Positions 12,925 through 19,187 of a stretch of 19,187 nucleotides of DNA are shown here, piece by piece. The notes beneath the pieces are model-generated. The model saw nothing but the letters and a program-made list of their open reading frames with translations, was not told the origin of the DNA and ran no database searches. Position numbers and translations under genes: made by a program. Numbering within the stretch: the first letter of the stretch is position 1; the number at the start of each line of letters is the position of its first letter. The stretch comes from Streptosporangium amethystogenes (GTDB lineage: Bacteria > Actinomycetota > Actinomycetes > Streptosporangiales > Streptosporangiaceae). The stretch is from positions 1 to 19,187 of the forward strand of contig NZ_JOEQ01000061.1 in assembly GCF_000721075.1 (NCBI RefSeq). Reading direction: 5' to 3'.

Positions 12925-13682
12925 GCGCCATGGACGCGTCTTTCACCCTCACCCGGCCCGATGAGAACGGCCCGGCCGTGCTCTGGGGCGGAGTGTGTGA
13001 ATCGGGAAGCCTCAAGTACCTGACGTACGAGCTTTTCCTTGAAGAGGTTCCGGAAGATGTTCGAGGGTTCGTTGAGATCTCCGGTTCGTCAACCGCGCTC
13101 GCCCTGGATCTGCTCGGCAGAAAAAAAGGACTGCCGACCGTCGCCATCACGGATGCCGCCGGCCGCGATCATCTGATGAGGCGCGGCTTCCGTGGCGAGA
13201 TACGGACGATCACGAACCTCGACGAAGCTCACGAGCTTTGCCTTCAGTACGAGCAGGAAGGTTGGTTCTGGCCGAGACAGTTCACCAACGTGACCTTGGT
13301 GAGGTACGTGGAGCTATGGGGACTGCATCTTTTGCGGGAGATCCGCAAAAATTGGCCGGAAATTCGCTACTTGGTGTGCGGATTCGGCACCGGCGCCACT
13401 GTTGCGGGACTGTACCGCGTCTTTGCTCCCTTTGGCTATTCGGTCATGGGACTACAGGCCAGGGCAGGCGATCCCGTTCCCGGCTGGAGGCACTATGCCC
13501 TCCAGAATCTGGGTGACCAGGATCTTTTCCATTCCTATCAGGAGAAAATCCCGCTTCCCATCCCATCCGACACGGAAAACTCCGGTGCGGGCGCTCTGGA
13601 TTCACTCTTGAGGTACACGAACACCTATGCCAATCCGGAGCAGGTGCTGGTGATTTCCCACGACGGCCGCCCTCGGGAGTAG
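12921..13682 (+). CDS. Compact PLP fold-type II protein (cysteine-synthase-like)
   Basis: A 253-residue protein. CESGSLKYLTYELF places the PLP-binding lysine at Lys32 (compare the S-x-K motif of cysteine synthases). VEISGSSTALALDLLGRKKGLPTVAITD (51-78) matches the substrate loop and following helix, but the usual SGNTG is SGSST. WPRQFTNVTLVRYVELWGLHLLREI (118-141) matches the family QFxNPxNxxxH...EI block. CGFGTGATVAGLYRVF (153-168) is the phosphate-binding glycine loop. It is about 50 residues shorter than typical CysK/CysM. It could catalyse a beta-substitution or elimination on an amino-acid substrate, perhaps one activated by the E1-like partner. It is translationally coupled to that gene (ATGA, 12921-12924). 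The altered substrate loop suggests an unusual substrate or lost activity. Confidence 0.8.
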   Translation: MSAMDASFTLTRPDENGPAVLWGGVCESGSLKYLTYELFLEEVPEDVRGFVEISGSSTALALDLLGRKKGLPTVAITDAAGRDHLMRRGFRGEIRTITNLDEAHELCLQYEQEGWFWPRQFTNVTLVRYVELWGLHLLREIRKNWPEIRYLVCGFGTGATVAGLYRVFAPFGYSVMGLQARAGDPVPGWRHYALQNLGDQDLFHSYQEKIPLPIPSDTENSGAGALDSLLRYTNTYANPEQVLVISHDGRPRE

Positions 13683-13984
13683 GGCTGCGTGACAGGCCCT
13701 CCAGCGAGTCGTTCCGTTCGGTGAGCCTTTTCATCCCGTCGCCGCGACCCAGCGTGCGTGGTCAACCCGGAGGCGGCGGCCAACGTCCCTTGCGGGCCCC
13801 ACTCTCGCCATCGCTATCGTCATCGCCACTGATCGAGTCAGCCCAGGCCCGCCGACGCGCGTCCCACCTCGTCGCCCTGCTCCGCGCCGCCGACCGGTTC
13901 CCTACGACACCCGGACATACCCAGCCCGCAAGGCTGCGTCGAGGTCCTTCAGGCCCACCTCGACGAACTGGCCGGCTGATCAAA
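13683..13984. other. Gap downstream of the cluster, possible gene scraps
   Basis: Roughly 300 bp after the PLP-type gene. Just past its stop, AGGGC (13681-13685) and GCCCT form a weak 5-bp hairpin. GC content returns to chromosomal levels. Short coding-like pieces occur in different frames, such as SHLVALLRAADRFPT near 13860 and EVLQAHLDELAG ending in TGA near 13980, as if a gene had decayed. I cannot name it. Confidence 0.35.
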
Positions 13985-14035
13985 CCGAACCGCGCCGGGA
14001 TCGATGGAGACTCCATCGATCCCGGCGCGGTTCGG
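13985..14035. terminator. Perfect 51-bp palindrome; bidirectional terminator candidate
   Basis: Arms of exactly 25 bp (13985-14009 and 14011-14035) are perfect inverted copies around a single A at 14010. The arms start CCGAACCGCGCC and end CGATGGAG on the left. It lies 24 bp beyond the stop of the minus-strand secreted-protein gene and about 300 bp beyond the PLP-type gene, so it most likely terminates convergent transcription. No T-tract is needed for such a strong stem in actinomycetes. Such length and perfection are unusual. Confidence 0.65.
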
Positions 14036-14059
14036 CCTAGCCCGCTCCCCGTTCTCGGG

Positions 14060-14653
14060 TCAGCTCCACGTGGCGTTCTTCAGCAGGCCCGGCAACTGCC
14101 GGTCCCCCCATACGTCCACTACGACGATCTTCGACTCGGGCAGGAACCACTCCCGCTGGATGAAACTCTCCGTCTGCCGGCCGCTCTTCTGCTTCACGCA
14201 CCGGCCGGCCCAGGCGGTGTACTTCGCCTTGTGCCCACGCCCGGCCTGACGCAGCCCTGTCGAGACGGCCTTGCCGATCACCTGGATGCTTCCGTACTCG
14301 AAGGGGCAGCCCGCCGGCGCCCCACTGGCCGGGACGAACGGCTGCCCACCGGTGTAACGGCGGCCCTCGGCGCCGTAGGCGATCACCTCCGGGCCGTACA
14401 GCCAGAACCCCCGGCAGTTGGGGGCGAAGGGCTCGGGAACCTTGCAGCTACCGGTCGCCACCAGAACCCGGTCGGTGTGGTCGTACACCTTCCAGGTGGC
14501 GGGAACCTTCAGGTTCATCCCCCGGAAGGAGAGTGTCTTGGTCCCGGAAGCCGACGCCACCGTCGGCGAGTTCGCCGCGGCCAGGGCAGCGGTGGGAGTG
14601 GTGAGCAGGGCGGTCGTGGCCAACACGGCGAGGACAGAAGATCGCTTTCTCAT
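14060..14653 (-). CDS. Secreted hypothetical protein with four cysteines
   Basis: A 197-residue protein with ATG at 14653 (a TTG three codons earlier is less likely). A signal peptide is clear at 1-27: RKR, the hydrophobic core SSVLAVLATTALLTTPTAA, then an ALAAA cleavage region. The mature part contains TLSFRGMNLKVPATWKVYD, a strand motif, and four cysteines at about 70, 80, 117 and 157, in the segments GSCKVPEPFAPNC, AGCPFEY and GRCVKQK, probably two disulfides. A final strand reads ESKIVVVDVW. I do not recognise a named family; it resembles exported beta-rich proteins common in Streptosporangiales. It is probably extracellular. Confidence 0.72.
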   Translation of the reverse strand: MRKRSSVLAVLATTALLTTPTAALAAANSPTVASASGTKTLSFRGMNLKVPATWKVYDHTDRVLVATGSCKVPEPFAPNCRGFWLYGPEVIAYGAEGRRYTGGQPFVPASGAPAGCPFEYGSIQVIGKAVSTGLRQAGRGHKAKYTAWAGRCVKQKSGRQTESFIQREWFLPESKIVVVDVWGDRQLPGLLKNATWS

Positions 14654-15066
14654 TCCGGGCAAGTTACCGATCAGCCCTTGTCTCCGACTTGGATCCTACT
14701 GAGCACTGTTCCTGAACAAGACGAGTCCTCGCCGGTTGAGTCGATCGGTGTGCAGCACGAACAGATGCCTCTGCAACGCGAGACGGTCATCCAGAACCCG
14801 CGCTCTTCGCATCCCCTCTCGGGCCTTCCCGCAGACGTCCCGTCCATTGCTCCGCGATCCGGAGGCCTGGTAGCCGAACCGGTCGAACAGGCCCGTCGTC
14901 CCTGTACCAAGTGGGTCGCCTCGCGGTCACCGGCGAGACAGCGCGCGAGTGATACCGGCGGCGATGCCGGTGACTCGCCTCCGGCCTGCGATGACAAGAC
15001 CGTAGGCGACCCACTGACCAGCGCCGGTGAGCATCGGGGAATGTACGGCTTCTCGGCCGGTTCGCC
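14654..15066. other. 413-bp region with possible minus-strand remnants
   Basis: Between the secreted protein start and the TetR stop. On the minus strand the frame 14927-15034 (35 residues, GQWVAYGLVIAGRRRVTGIA then AGITRALSRR) looks protein-like and sits 32 bp after the TetR stop, but no ribosome-binding site is convincing. Another minus-strand stretch near 14710-14800 (LALQRHLFVLHTDRLNRRG) reads coding-like without a start. These may be pieces of a decayed gene once downstream of TetR. The large plus-strand frame through here is an artefact. Confidence 0.3.
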
Positions 15067-15693
15067 TCAGGCGAGGGCGGGGGCCGTGAGCATCCCCGAG
15101 GCCATGACGCGCAGCGACGCGGCCAGCCGCTTCGCCTCTCCACGCTCCAGCAGCCGCAGAACCGGCTCGCTCTGGAGGCTGCCCAGCAAGATGTGAGCCA
15201 GCAACTCTCCGTCCAGGTCGGGGCGCCGCGCGGCGATCAGCGCACTGGTGTGACCGTGCCAGAACCGGTAGACGGGGTGGTCGCCGTCTTCGTCCCGGTG
15301 CTCGCCGTGCTCCTTCCACTCCGGCCTGGGCGCCGCCGTAGCGGCGTGGCCAAGCGCCGCGAGAAGCCCCTTGTTGCGGCCGACGACGTCGACGATCGCG
15401 TCCAGAAAGGCGATCAGCCGCTCCTCGGGCGGGGCACCGGGCCCCAGCGGCGGAGGTCCGCTTGCCACGGCCTCCTCCAGGGCGTAGGCCCGCTCCTGCA
15501 TCAGCGCGACCATCAGTCCCATCCGGCTGCCGAAACGGTGAAACACCGTACCCTTACCGACCCCGGCAGCGGCGGCGACCTGTTCCATGGAGATCTGCTC
15601 GGGCCGATGCCGGGCGAGAAGGTCCTCTGTGGCCCTCAGGATGGCGCGACGGTTGCGTGCCGCGTCAGCGCGTTCGCGACGCTCCTCGATCAT
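15067..15693 (-). CDS. TetR-family regulator divergent from the MDR oxidoreductase
   Basis: A 208-residue protein. AAAGAGGAG lies three bases before the ATG at 15693, which fixes the start. The helix-turn-helix is at about 34-53 (ISMEQVAAAAGVGKGTVFHRFGSR), a textbook TetR_N signature. The C-terminal helical domain, with LIAFLDAIVDVVGRNKGLLAAL and a C-terminal LLAHILLGSLQ helix, should bind the effector. The gene is head-to-head with the oxidoreductase with a 97-bp gap containing two palindromes, so it most likely represses itself and the enzyme until a quinone-like or electrophilic inducer appears. The inducer is inferred only from the neighbour. Confidence 0.93.
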   Translation of the reverse strand: MIEERRERADAARNRRAILRATEDLLARHRPEQISMEQVAAAAGVGKGTVFHRFGSRMGLMVALMQERAYALEEAVASGPPPLGPGAPPEERLIAFLDAIVDVVGRNKGLLAALGHAATAAPRPEWKEHGEHRDEDGDHPVYRFWHGHTSALIAARRPDLDGELLAHILLGSLQSEPVLRLLERGEAKRLAASLRVMASGMLTAPALA

Positions 15694-15718
15694 CGGCTCC
15701 TCTTTCCCATGGACAACT

Positions 15719-15763
15719 GGACCGCCGGTCAAGTACGTTCATGTCGAACTTGACCGCAGGTCC
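15719..15763. promoter_or_regulatory. Two operator-like palindromes forming a larger inverted repeat
   Basis: GACCG-C-CGGTC (15720-15730) is a perfect palindrome and GACC-GCA-GGTC (15752-15762) is its near copy, with centres 32 bp apart. With flanks they form 16-bp inverted arms (15719-15734 and 15748-15763, 14 of 16 matching). They fill the space between the divergent TetR and oxidoreductase genes, as expected for two repressor dimers on about three helical turns. Confidence 0.7.
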
Positions 15764-15790
15764 ACTTTACCCTCGAAGCAGGAGGACGAC

Positions 15791-16765
15791 ATGCGCCGAA
15801 TCCGTTACCACACCTACGGCGGCCCCGAGGTGCTCACCATGGAGGAGACGGAGATGCCCAGTCCGGGCCCCGGCCAGGTGCGCATCCGCGCCGAGGCGAT
15901 CGGTGCCAACTTCGTCGACGTGAAGTTCCGCCAGGGGCCGGACGCCGGTGGGATCTACCGGCGCGACCTGCCCGCAGTGCTCACCGGCGACGTGGTCGGC
16001 ACGGTCGACGCGGTGGGGTCGGGCGTCGACCCCGCGCTCACCGGCCGGCGGGTCGCCACGCTGGCCGAGGACGCCTTCGCCGACCACGTCCTCGCCGACG
16101 CCGAGTGGCTCGCGCCCGTGCCGGAGGGAATCGACGACGCCACCGCGAGCATGCTGCCGATGGGCGCCCCCGTGGCGCTGGGCACGTTGCGCGCCGCCCG
16201 GCTGTCACCCGGCGAGACCGTGCTCATTCACGCCGCCGCGGGAGGCATCGGCCACCTGGCCGTGCAACTCGCCAAGATCTCCGGCGCAGGCACCGTGATC
16301 GCTACGGCCGGCTCCCCCGCCAAGCTGGACTTCACCCGCGCACTCGGCGCCGACGCGGCCGTCGACTACTCCGCGGAGGACTGGCCCGAACAGGTGCGCG
16401 AGGCCGCGCCAGGAGGAGTCGACGTCGTCCTGGACTCCGTCGGCGGCCGCGTCCTGCTGCGCAGCCTCGACCTTCTGACCCCGTTCGGCCGAGCCGTCGT
16501 CTACGGAGCGGCCGGCGGCGAGGCCACCGACATCCCGCTGACCAGCCTTTTCGCAATGAGATCGGTGGCCGGGTTCTCACTGCTCGCCTGGCGCGCCATC
16601 GCGCCGAAGCAGGCACGCGAGGACATGGACCAGGTCACCCGGTACGCGGCCGAGGGGAGCCTACGCGCCAGGCTGCACGCCCGGCTGCCGCTCGCCGAGG
16701 CGGCCGAAGCACACCGGATCATGGAGAGCCGCTCCCAACTCGGCCGCGTCCTGCTCATCCCCTGA
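15791..16765 (+). CDS. Quinone-oxidoreductase-like MDR family NADPH enzyme
   Basis: A 324-residue protein with GGAGGA five bases before the ATG. It opens with the groES-like domain (MRRIRYHTYGGPEVLTMEE, then GQVRIRAEAIGANFVDVKFRQG), which is typical of zinc-free quinone reductases (QOR, ADH_N). The nucleotide-binding domain has VLIHAAAGGIGHLAVQLAK at about 144-162, the AxxGGxG NADPH loop of QOR, followed by GADAAVDYSAEDW and VDVVLDSVGG. It ends AHRIMESRSQLGRVLLIP, the family C-terminus. No zinc-binding cysteines are present. It should reduce quinones or alpha,beta-unsaturated carbonyls with NADPH. Regulated by the divergent TetR, it looks like an inducible detoxification unit. Confidence 0.93.
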   Translation: MRRIRYHTYGGPEVLTMEETEMPSPGPGQVRIRAEAIGANFVDVKFRQGPDAGGIYRRDLPAVLTGDVVGTVDAVGSGVDPALTGRRVATLAEDAFADHVLADAEWLAPVPEGIDDATASMLPMGAPVALGTLRAARLSPGETVLIHAAAGGIGHLAVQLAKISGAGTVIATAGSPAKLDFTRALGADAAVDYSAEDWPEQVREAAPGGVDVVLDSVGGRVLLRSLDLLTPFGRAVVYGAAGGEATDIPLTSLFAMRSVAGFSLLAWRAIAPKQAREDMDQVTRYAAEGSLRARLHARLPLAEAAEAHRIMESRSQLGRVLLIP

Positions 16766-16834
16766 CTGGCTCAATCATCGACGCGTACCAGGCAGCCGTA
16801 CGAGGCACACCGGCGGGGCCGTCCGCTTACCGCC

Positions 16835-16897
16835 TCCCAGCTGCGGCAGCAGTGGCTCGATCCGCTCCCACAACTCGTCCGGCACGATCCACGGCGA
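16835..16897 (-). pseudogene. IS5-type transposase N-terminal scrap
   Basis: On the minus strand the frame reads SPWIVPDELWERIEPLLP, the conserved opening of a group of actinobacterial IS5-family transposases, preceded by GGGGGA at a suitable distance. The start codon expected at that point is absent (CAG), and similarity stops after about 20 residues; the frame then ends at TGA near 16778. It is a fragment of a mobile element, not a functional gene. Adjacent sequence to 17027 shows only a possible terminal-repeat-like stretch near 16984. Confidence 0.5.
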
Positions 16898-17027
16898 CTG
16901 TCCCCCTTACGCGCAGGTCGACGTTCGGCAGCCTGCCCGGGTACGGGCAGAGGTCATTCTGTGAATCACCCCGAGTTTGGTGAAGGGTCGTGTCCAGGGA
17001 GATGGTGTGCGGGCGATGACGGGCTCG

Positions 17028-17885
17028 TCAGGCCCAGGGGTCGAAGGGGATGCCACTCGGCTTGGCGCGCGAGAGGAGGTCCCCGAACCTGCCGTCATTG
17101 ATCTTGATGGTCGCGGAGCCGAAGTCCGCGACCATCAGCCTGTCGCGCAGCCAGGTGCTGGGCCAGCCGTTCCAGTCCACGAGCGGGGGATAGCGCCAGT
17201 TGTGGTAGTGGTTCTCCGGCGGCTCGTCATTGCCGTTGGCGAGCCGGAAGAAGTGCGTGGACGCCCCGTCCTTGTGATAGACGACCTTGGGGTGCGACCC
17301 GTCGAAGCGCACCTGCGAGCGCGTATAGGTCACGACGCTGCTGTGTTGCGTGGTCGAAAGGTACTCAACCTGATTGGACGCCTGGTTGACCCAGGAGATG
17401 ACGTGTTCCCAGTCGTGACGGTGGCCGCCGAGGCTGATCCCGGGCAGCGCCTGGTCCTTCTCGAAGTAGCTGGCGTACACGATGGCGCACCAGCCGCTGT
17501 TGCACGTGGAACGGGCGTAGGTCTGCGAGTTGTCCAGGTCCGACTGGTCACGGCAGTTGCCGTTGACCGCGCCGGTCGGGTTCAGTCCCGGAGCGAGGGT
17601 CCCGTCCGGCCCGATGGCGGGGGTGGCGTAGCAGCCGTCGCCGTCGTAGTCGTAGGCCGGCGAGAACGAGGCCTCGTACCCTCCGGCCGACTGAGGCAGG
17701 TTCTGCGGCGGAGCGGCATAGGCCGCCGACGCGGGGATCACGACCCCCAGAGCGGTGGCGCCGAGCACGATCCCGAGCCGGGAACGCCTGCGCGTGAGGA
17801 ACGTAGGGGAGGACGTACTCCTCTCTGACACGGTCGCTGACTTCGATGCCCTCGCGGTGCACGTGAATGACGACAGCTTTCGCAT
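17028..17885 (-). CDS. Secreted NPP1-family (necrosis-inducing-like) protein
   Basis: About 285 residues from ATG 17885 (GGAAG just upstream); ATG 17915 or GTG near 17832 are alternatives because the signal region sits late. A basic stretch TRRRSR then the hydrophobic core LGIVLGATALGVVIPASA and AYAA form the export signal at about 31-58. The NPP1 heptapeptide GHRHDWE (154-160) is intact, followed by WVNQASNQVEYLSTTQHSS, HPKVVYHKDGASTHFFRLA and WNGWPSTWLRDRLMVADFGSA, a clear NLP pattern ending DLLSRAKPSGIPFDPWA. Four cysteines (about 85, 111, 128, 133) probably form disulfides. NLPs from microbes can bind plant glycosyl-inositol-phosphoceramides and cause necrosis, but many bacterial members are non-toxic; the role here is unproven. 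Confidence 0.9.
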   Translation of the reverse strand: MRKLSSFTCTARASKSATVSERSTSSPTFLTRRRSRLGIVLGATALGVVIPASAAYAAPPQNLPQSAGGYEASFSPAYDYDGDGCYATPAIGPDGTLAPGLNPTGAVNGNCRDQSDLDNSQTYARSTCNSGWCAIVYASYFEKDQALPGISLGGHRHDWEHVISWVNQASNQVEYLSTTQHSSVVTYTRSQVRFDGSHPKVVYHKDGASTHFFRLANGNDEPPENHYHNWRYPPLVDWNGWPSTWLRDRLMVADFGSATIKINDGRFGDLLSRAKPSGIPFDPWA

Positions 17886-18011
17886 TCTTCCGCTTTCTCG
17901 AAGGACTGGCTCCATGACCTGACGGCACGTCGGCGTGGTGGGGGCGTCGGCGGTGTTCTCCGCGCCGATATGAGCACGCCTCGCACTTTCACAGCACCAC
18001 GGAACCGACAC

Positions 18012-18033
18012 TTGATCAAGGTCCTTAGATCAA
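18012..18033. promoter_or_regulatory. Operator-like inverted repeat upstream of the NPP1 gene
   Basis: TTGATC-AAGG-T-CCTT-A-GATCAA is an imperfect palindrome with one unpaired A. It lies about 127 bp upstream of the NPP1 ATG in a markedly AT-richer patch (17990-18050) and contains the 10-bp palindrome CTTGATCAAG. It is a candidate regulatory site for the NPP1 gene; no regulator is adjacent. Confidence 0.4.
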
Positions 18034-18140
18034 ATGACGCCAACATGTATCGGCGACGGTCGAAAGGTGAACCACGCGCGAAGGCTCATGAATCGCCTCC
18101 CGGAGGAGCAGGGTCGCCGGATCCCGGGAGGGCGGGCGAT

Positions 18141-18727
18141 CGCAGCCTGAAGGTCCTCCTGACAGAGGGCGTCCACGTCGACCGGTGACTGGCGAGCAAG
18201 ACGGACGAGTTGAGCACCCGTTCTCTCAAGCTGATCCACGGCTACGACGAAAGCCGCAACGTGTGGTCACCGGTCACCGAGACCGGCCAGAAAAAACGAA
18301 CAGTTCGCGATCTACGTGTGGCGGTCCGTGCGGCAGAAGGGGGACACCAAGACCGTCAGGTCGCGCCGTTCCCTCAAGCTCCCCCGGCGGTGCGTGGACG
18401 CGCTGCGGACGCTCCGGGAAGAGCAGGAGAAGGCGGGTACAGAAGCGGGCCTCGTGTTCTGTACATCGAAGGGCACCCCGATGAGCGCGGGCAACGTACG
18501 TCGCGACGTACGGAAGATCATTGAGAAGGCGGGACTGCGTGGCACCGACTGGACCCCTCGCGAGATGCGGCACAGCTTCGTCTCGCTGCTCTCGGACCCC
18601 GGCGCCCCGATCGAGGACATCTCACACCTGGTCGGGCATCGGAACACGGTGGTCACCGAGACGGTCTAGGAAGCAGATCCGGCCGGTGCTCATGCAGGGC
18701 GCCGAGGCGATGGACGACATCTTCGGG
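18141..18727 (+). pseudogene. Decayed tyrosine recombinase (site-specific integrase)
   Basis: Pieces of one actinobacterial phage/ICE-type integrase are spread over three frames. First, at 18141-18290, SLKVLLTEGVHVDR then TGA at 18186 where the family has Trp (DRWL), then LASKTDELSTRSLKLIHG; a core-binding portion is missing after this. Second, at 18304-18669, AIYVWRSVRQKGDTKTVRSR, then GLVFCTSKGTP and TPREMRHSFVSLLSD with the HxxR catalytic pair, then HLVGHRNTVVTETV. TAG at 18667-18669 follows at the position of the catalytic Tyr (family ETVYRKQIRPV). Third, after a 2-base deletion, KQIRPVLMQGAEAMDDIFG continues in the next frame to 18727. It cannot make an active recombinase. It lies 50 bp from a tRNA-like attachment site. 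Confidence 0.88.
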
Positions 18728-18777
18728 AGTCAGTCACCCACGCCCCGTTCCGAAGATCGGATACGAGGCGTTTCGGC

Positions 18778-18835
18778 TGGTGGGCACCACTGGGTTCGAA
18801 CCAGTGACACTCGCCCGCAAGGCACCTCAAGCACG
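18778..18835 (-). other. tRNA 3'-end fragment, probable attachment (att) site
   Basis: On the minus strand the 3' end of a tRNA is clear. The T-arm ACTGG-TTCGAAC-CCAGT (plus 18789-18805) has a perfect 5-bp stem and 7-base loop. It is followed by the acceptor strand GGTGCCC (18782-18788), discriminator A and an encoded CCA (18778-18780). Upstream on the same strand no partner GGGCACC, D-arm or anticodon arm can be folded, so only about the 3' half is present. A tRNA 3' end beside an integrase is the hallmark of an att core. The CCA faces the integrase relic. Confidence 0.6.
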
Positions 18836-19187
18836 TGCCTGACCAGGACAAATATCGACCTGACCTGCGGCCACGGTCTCCCGTGATCCACGGTCGAGCT
18901 TCCCCCCGCAGGACGGACACCTCGTCCGACTGACATTGCTCAGGCTGAGATGCCGCAGACCCTTGGCCCAAGGAATCCGCCGACGGTTTCACAGAGCCCT
19001 GTCCATGGGTTGTCACACAGGGCCTGACCTGCAACAACTCGGCCTCCAGCACCCATCCCGCCTGTCAACGACGTCTGAATCCTGGGATCTGGGATCTGGC
19101 CCACATTTCGTGATGAATACTGCCCCGTAGCCTCGGCTGAGTCGGTGAGGATGCGTCGAGTGCGAAGATCGTTGCCTGGATGTCCTC
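18836..19187. other. Right-end region with no credible gene
   Basis: About 350 bp with no family-like frame on either strand. A short tandem repeat (GGGATCT twice, near 19083-19096) is present. The last roughly 100 bp could be a flank of a mobile element, but nothing definite can be seen. Open frames here are short and lack ribosome-binding sites. Confidence 0.4.

Noticed and set aside
11412..13682. Microcin C-type biosynthetic cluster
   Set aside because: No MRTGNAN-like heptapeptide ending in Asn, no MccD/MccE homologue and no exporter; similarity is limited to the presence of an E1-like enzyme.
13721..15196. 491-residue plus-strand frame
   Set aside because: Runs antisense through the secreted protein gene and intergenic DNA; low-complexity Arg/Pro/Gly content and no domain.
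18778..18850. Complete tRNA gene
   Set aside because: The 3' half folds well, but no GGGCACC acceptor partner, D-arm or anticodon stem can be found upstream on the minus strand.
1..19187. CRISPR arrays, rRNA genes, intact insertion sequences, toxin-antitoxin pairs
   Set aside because: No regularly spaced repeats, rRNA-like sequence, full transposase or paired small toxin/antitoxin genes were seen on either strand.

Overview
The window looks like chromosome from a high-GC actinomycete, probably a Streptosporangiaceae-type or Streptomyces-like organism. Coding regions show strong G/C bias at the third codon position. The gene set is typical of that phylum: a DUF397 tail, an ECF42-type sigma factor beside a DGPF/YciI protein, paired TetR regulators with divergent targets, an NPP1 secreted protein and an actinobacterial integrase remnant. 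The species cannot be named from sequence alone.

Left part (1-9665), mostly ordinary chromosomal genes: the end of a DUF397 protein with a terminator hairpin; an SseB-like fragment; a one-base-overlapping YciI/ECF42 sigma pair; a NIPSNAP protein; an enoyl-CoA hydratase/isomerase; a small secreted glycine-rich protein; an MmcQ/YjbR protein; a TetR regulator divergent from a CPVC peroxiredoxin-like protein, with a long palindromic operator between them; an Rnl2-like RNA ligase; a slipin (SPFH) protein; and a histidine phosphatase with an altered first motif.

Middle part (about 9850-13682), the most unusual stretch. It is visibly less GC-rich than its flanks and holds one co-directional cluster: a GNAT-like acyltransferase, a possible 66-codon small ORF, a class I SAM methyltransferase, an E1-like (ThiF/MoeB-type) adenylyltransferase, and a compact PLP fold-type II (cysteine-synthase-like) protein. 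The last two overlap by ATGA, and the small ORF overlaps the methyltransferase the same way. No sulfur-carrier protein, NRPS, PKS, transporter or regulator is seen. I infer a small, probably horizontally acquired, biosynthetic or peptide-tailoring operon. Its product is unknown.

Right part (13683-19187): a perfect 51-bp palindrome between convergent genes; a secreted four-cysteine protein; a second TetR regulator divergent from a quinone-oxidoreductase-like MDR protein, with two operator-like palindromes between them; an IS5-type transposase scrap; an NPP1 (necrosis-inducing-like) secreted protein; and a decayed tyrosine integrase next to a tRNA 3'-end fragment on the minus strand. The integrase catalytic Tyr codon is replaced by TAG. 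This end is a relic of tRNA-targeted integration.
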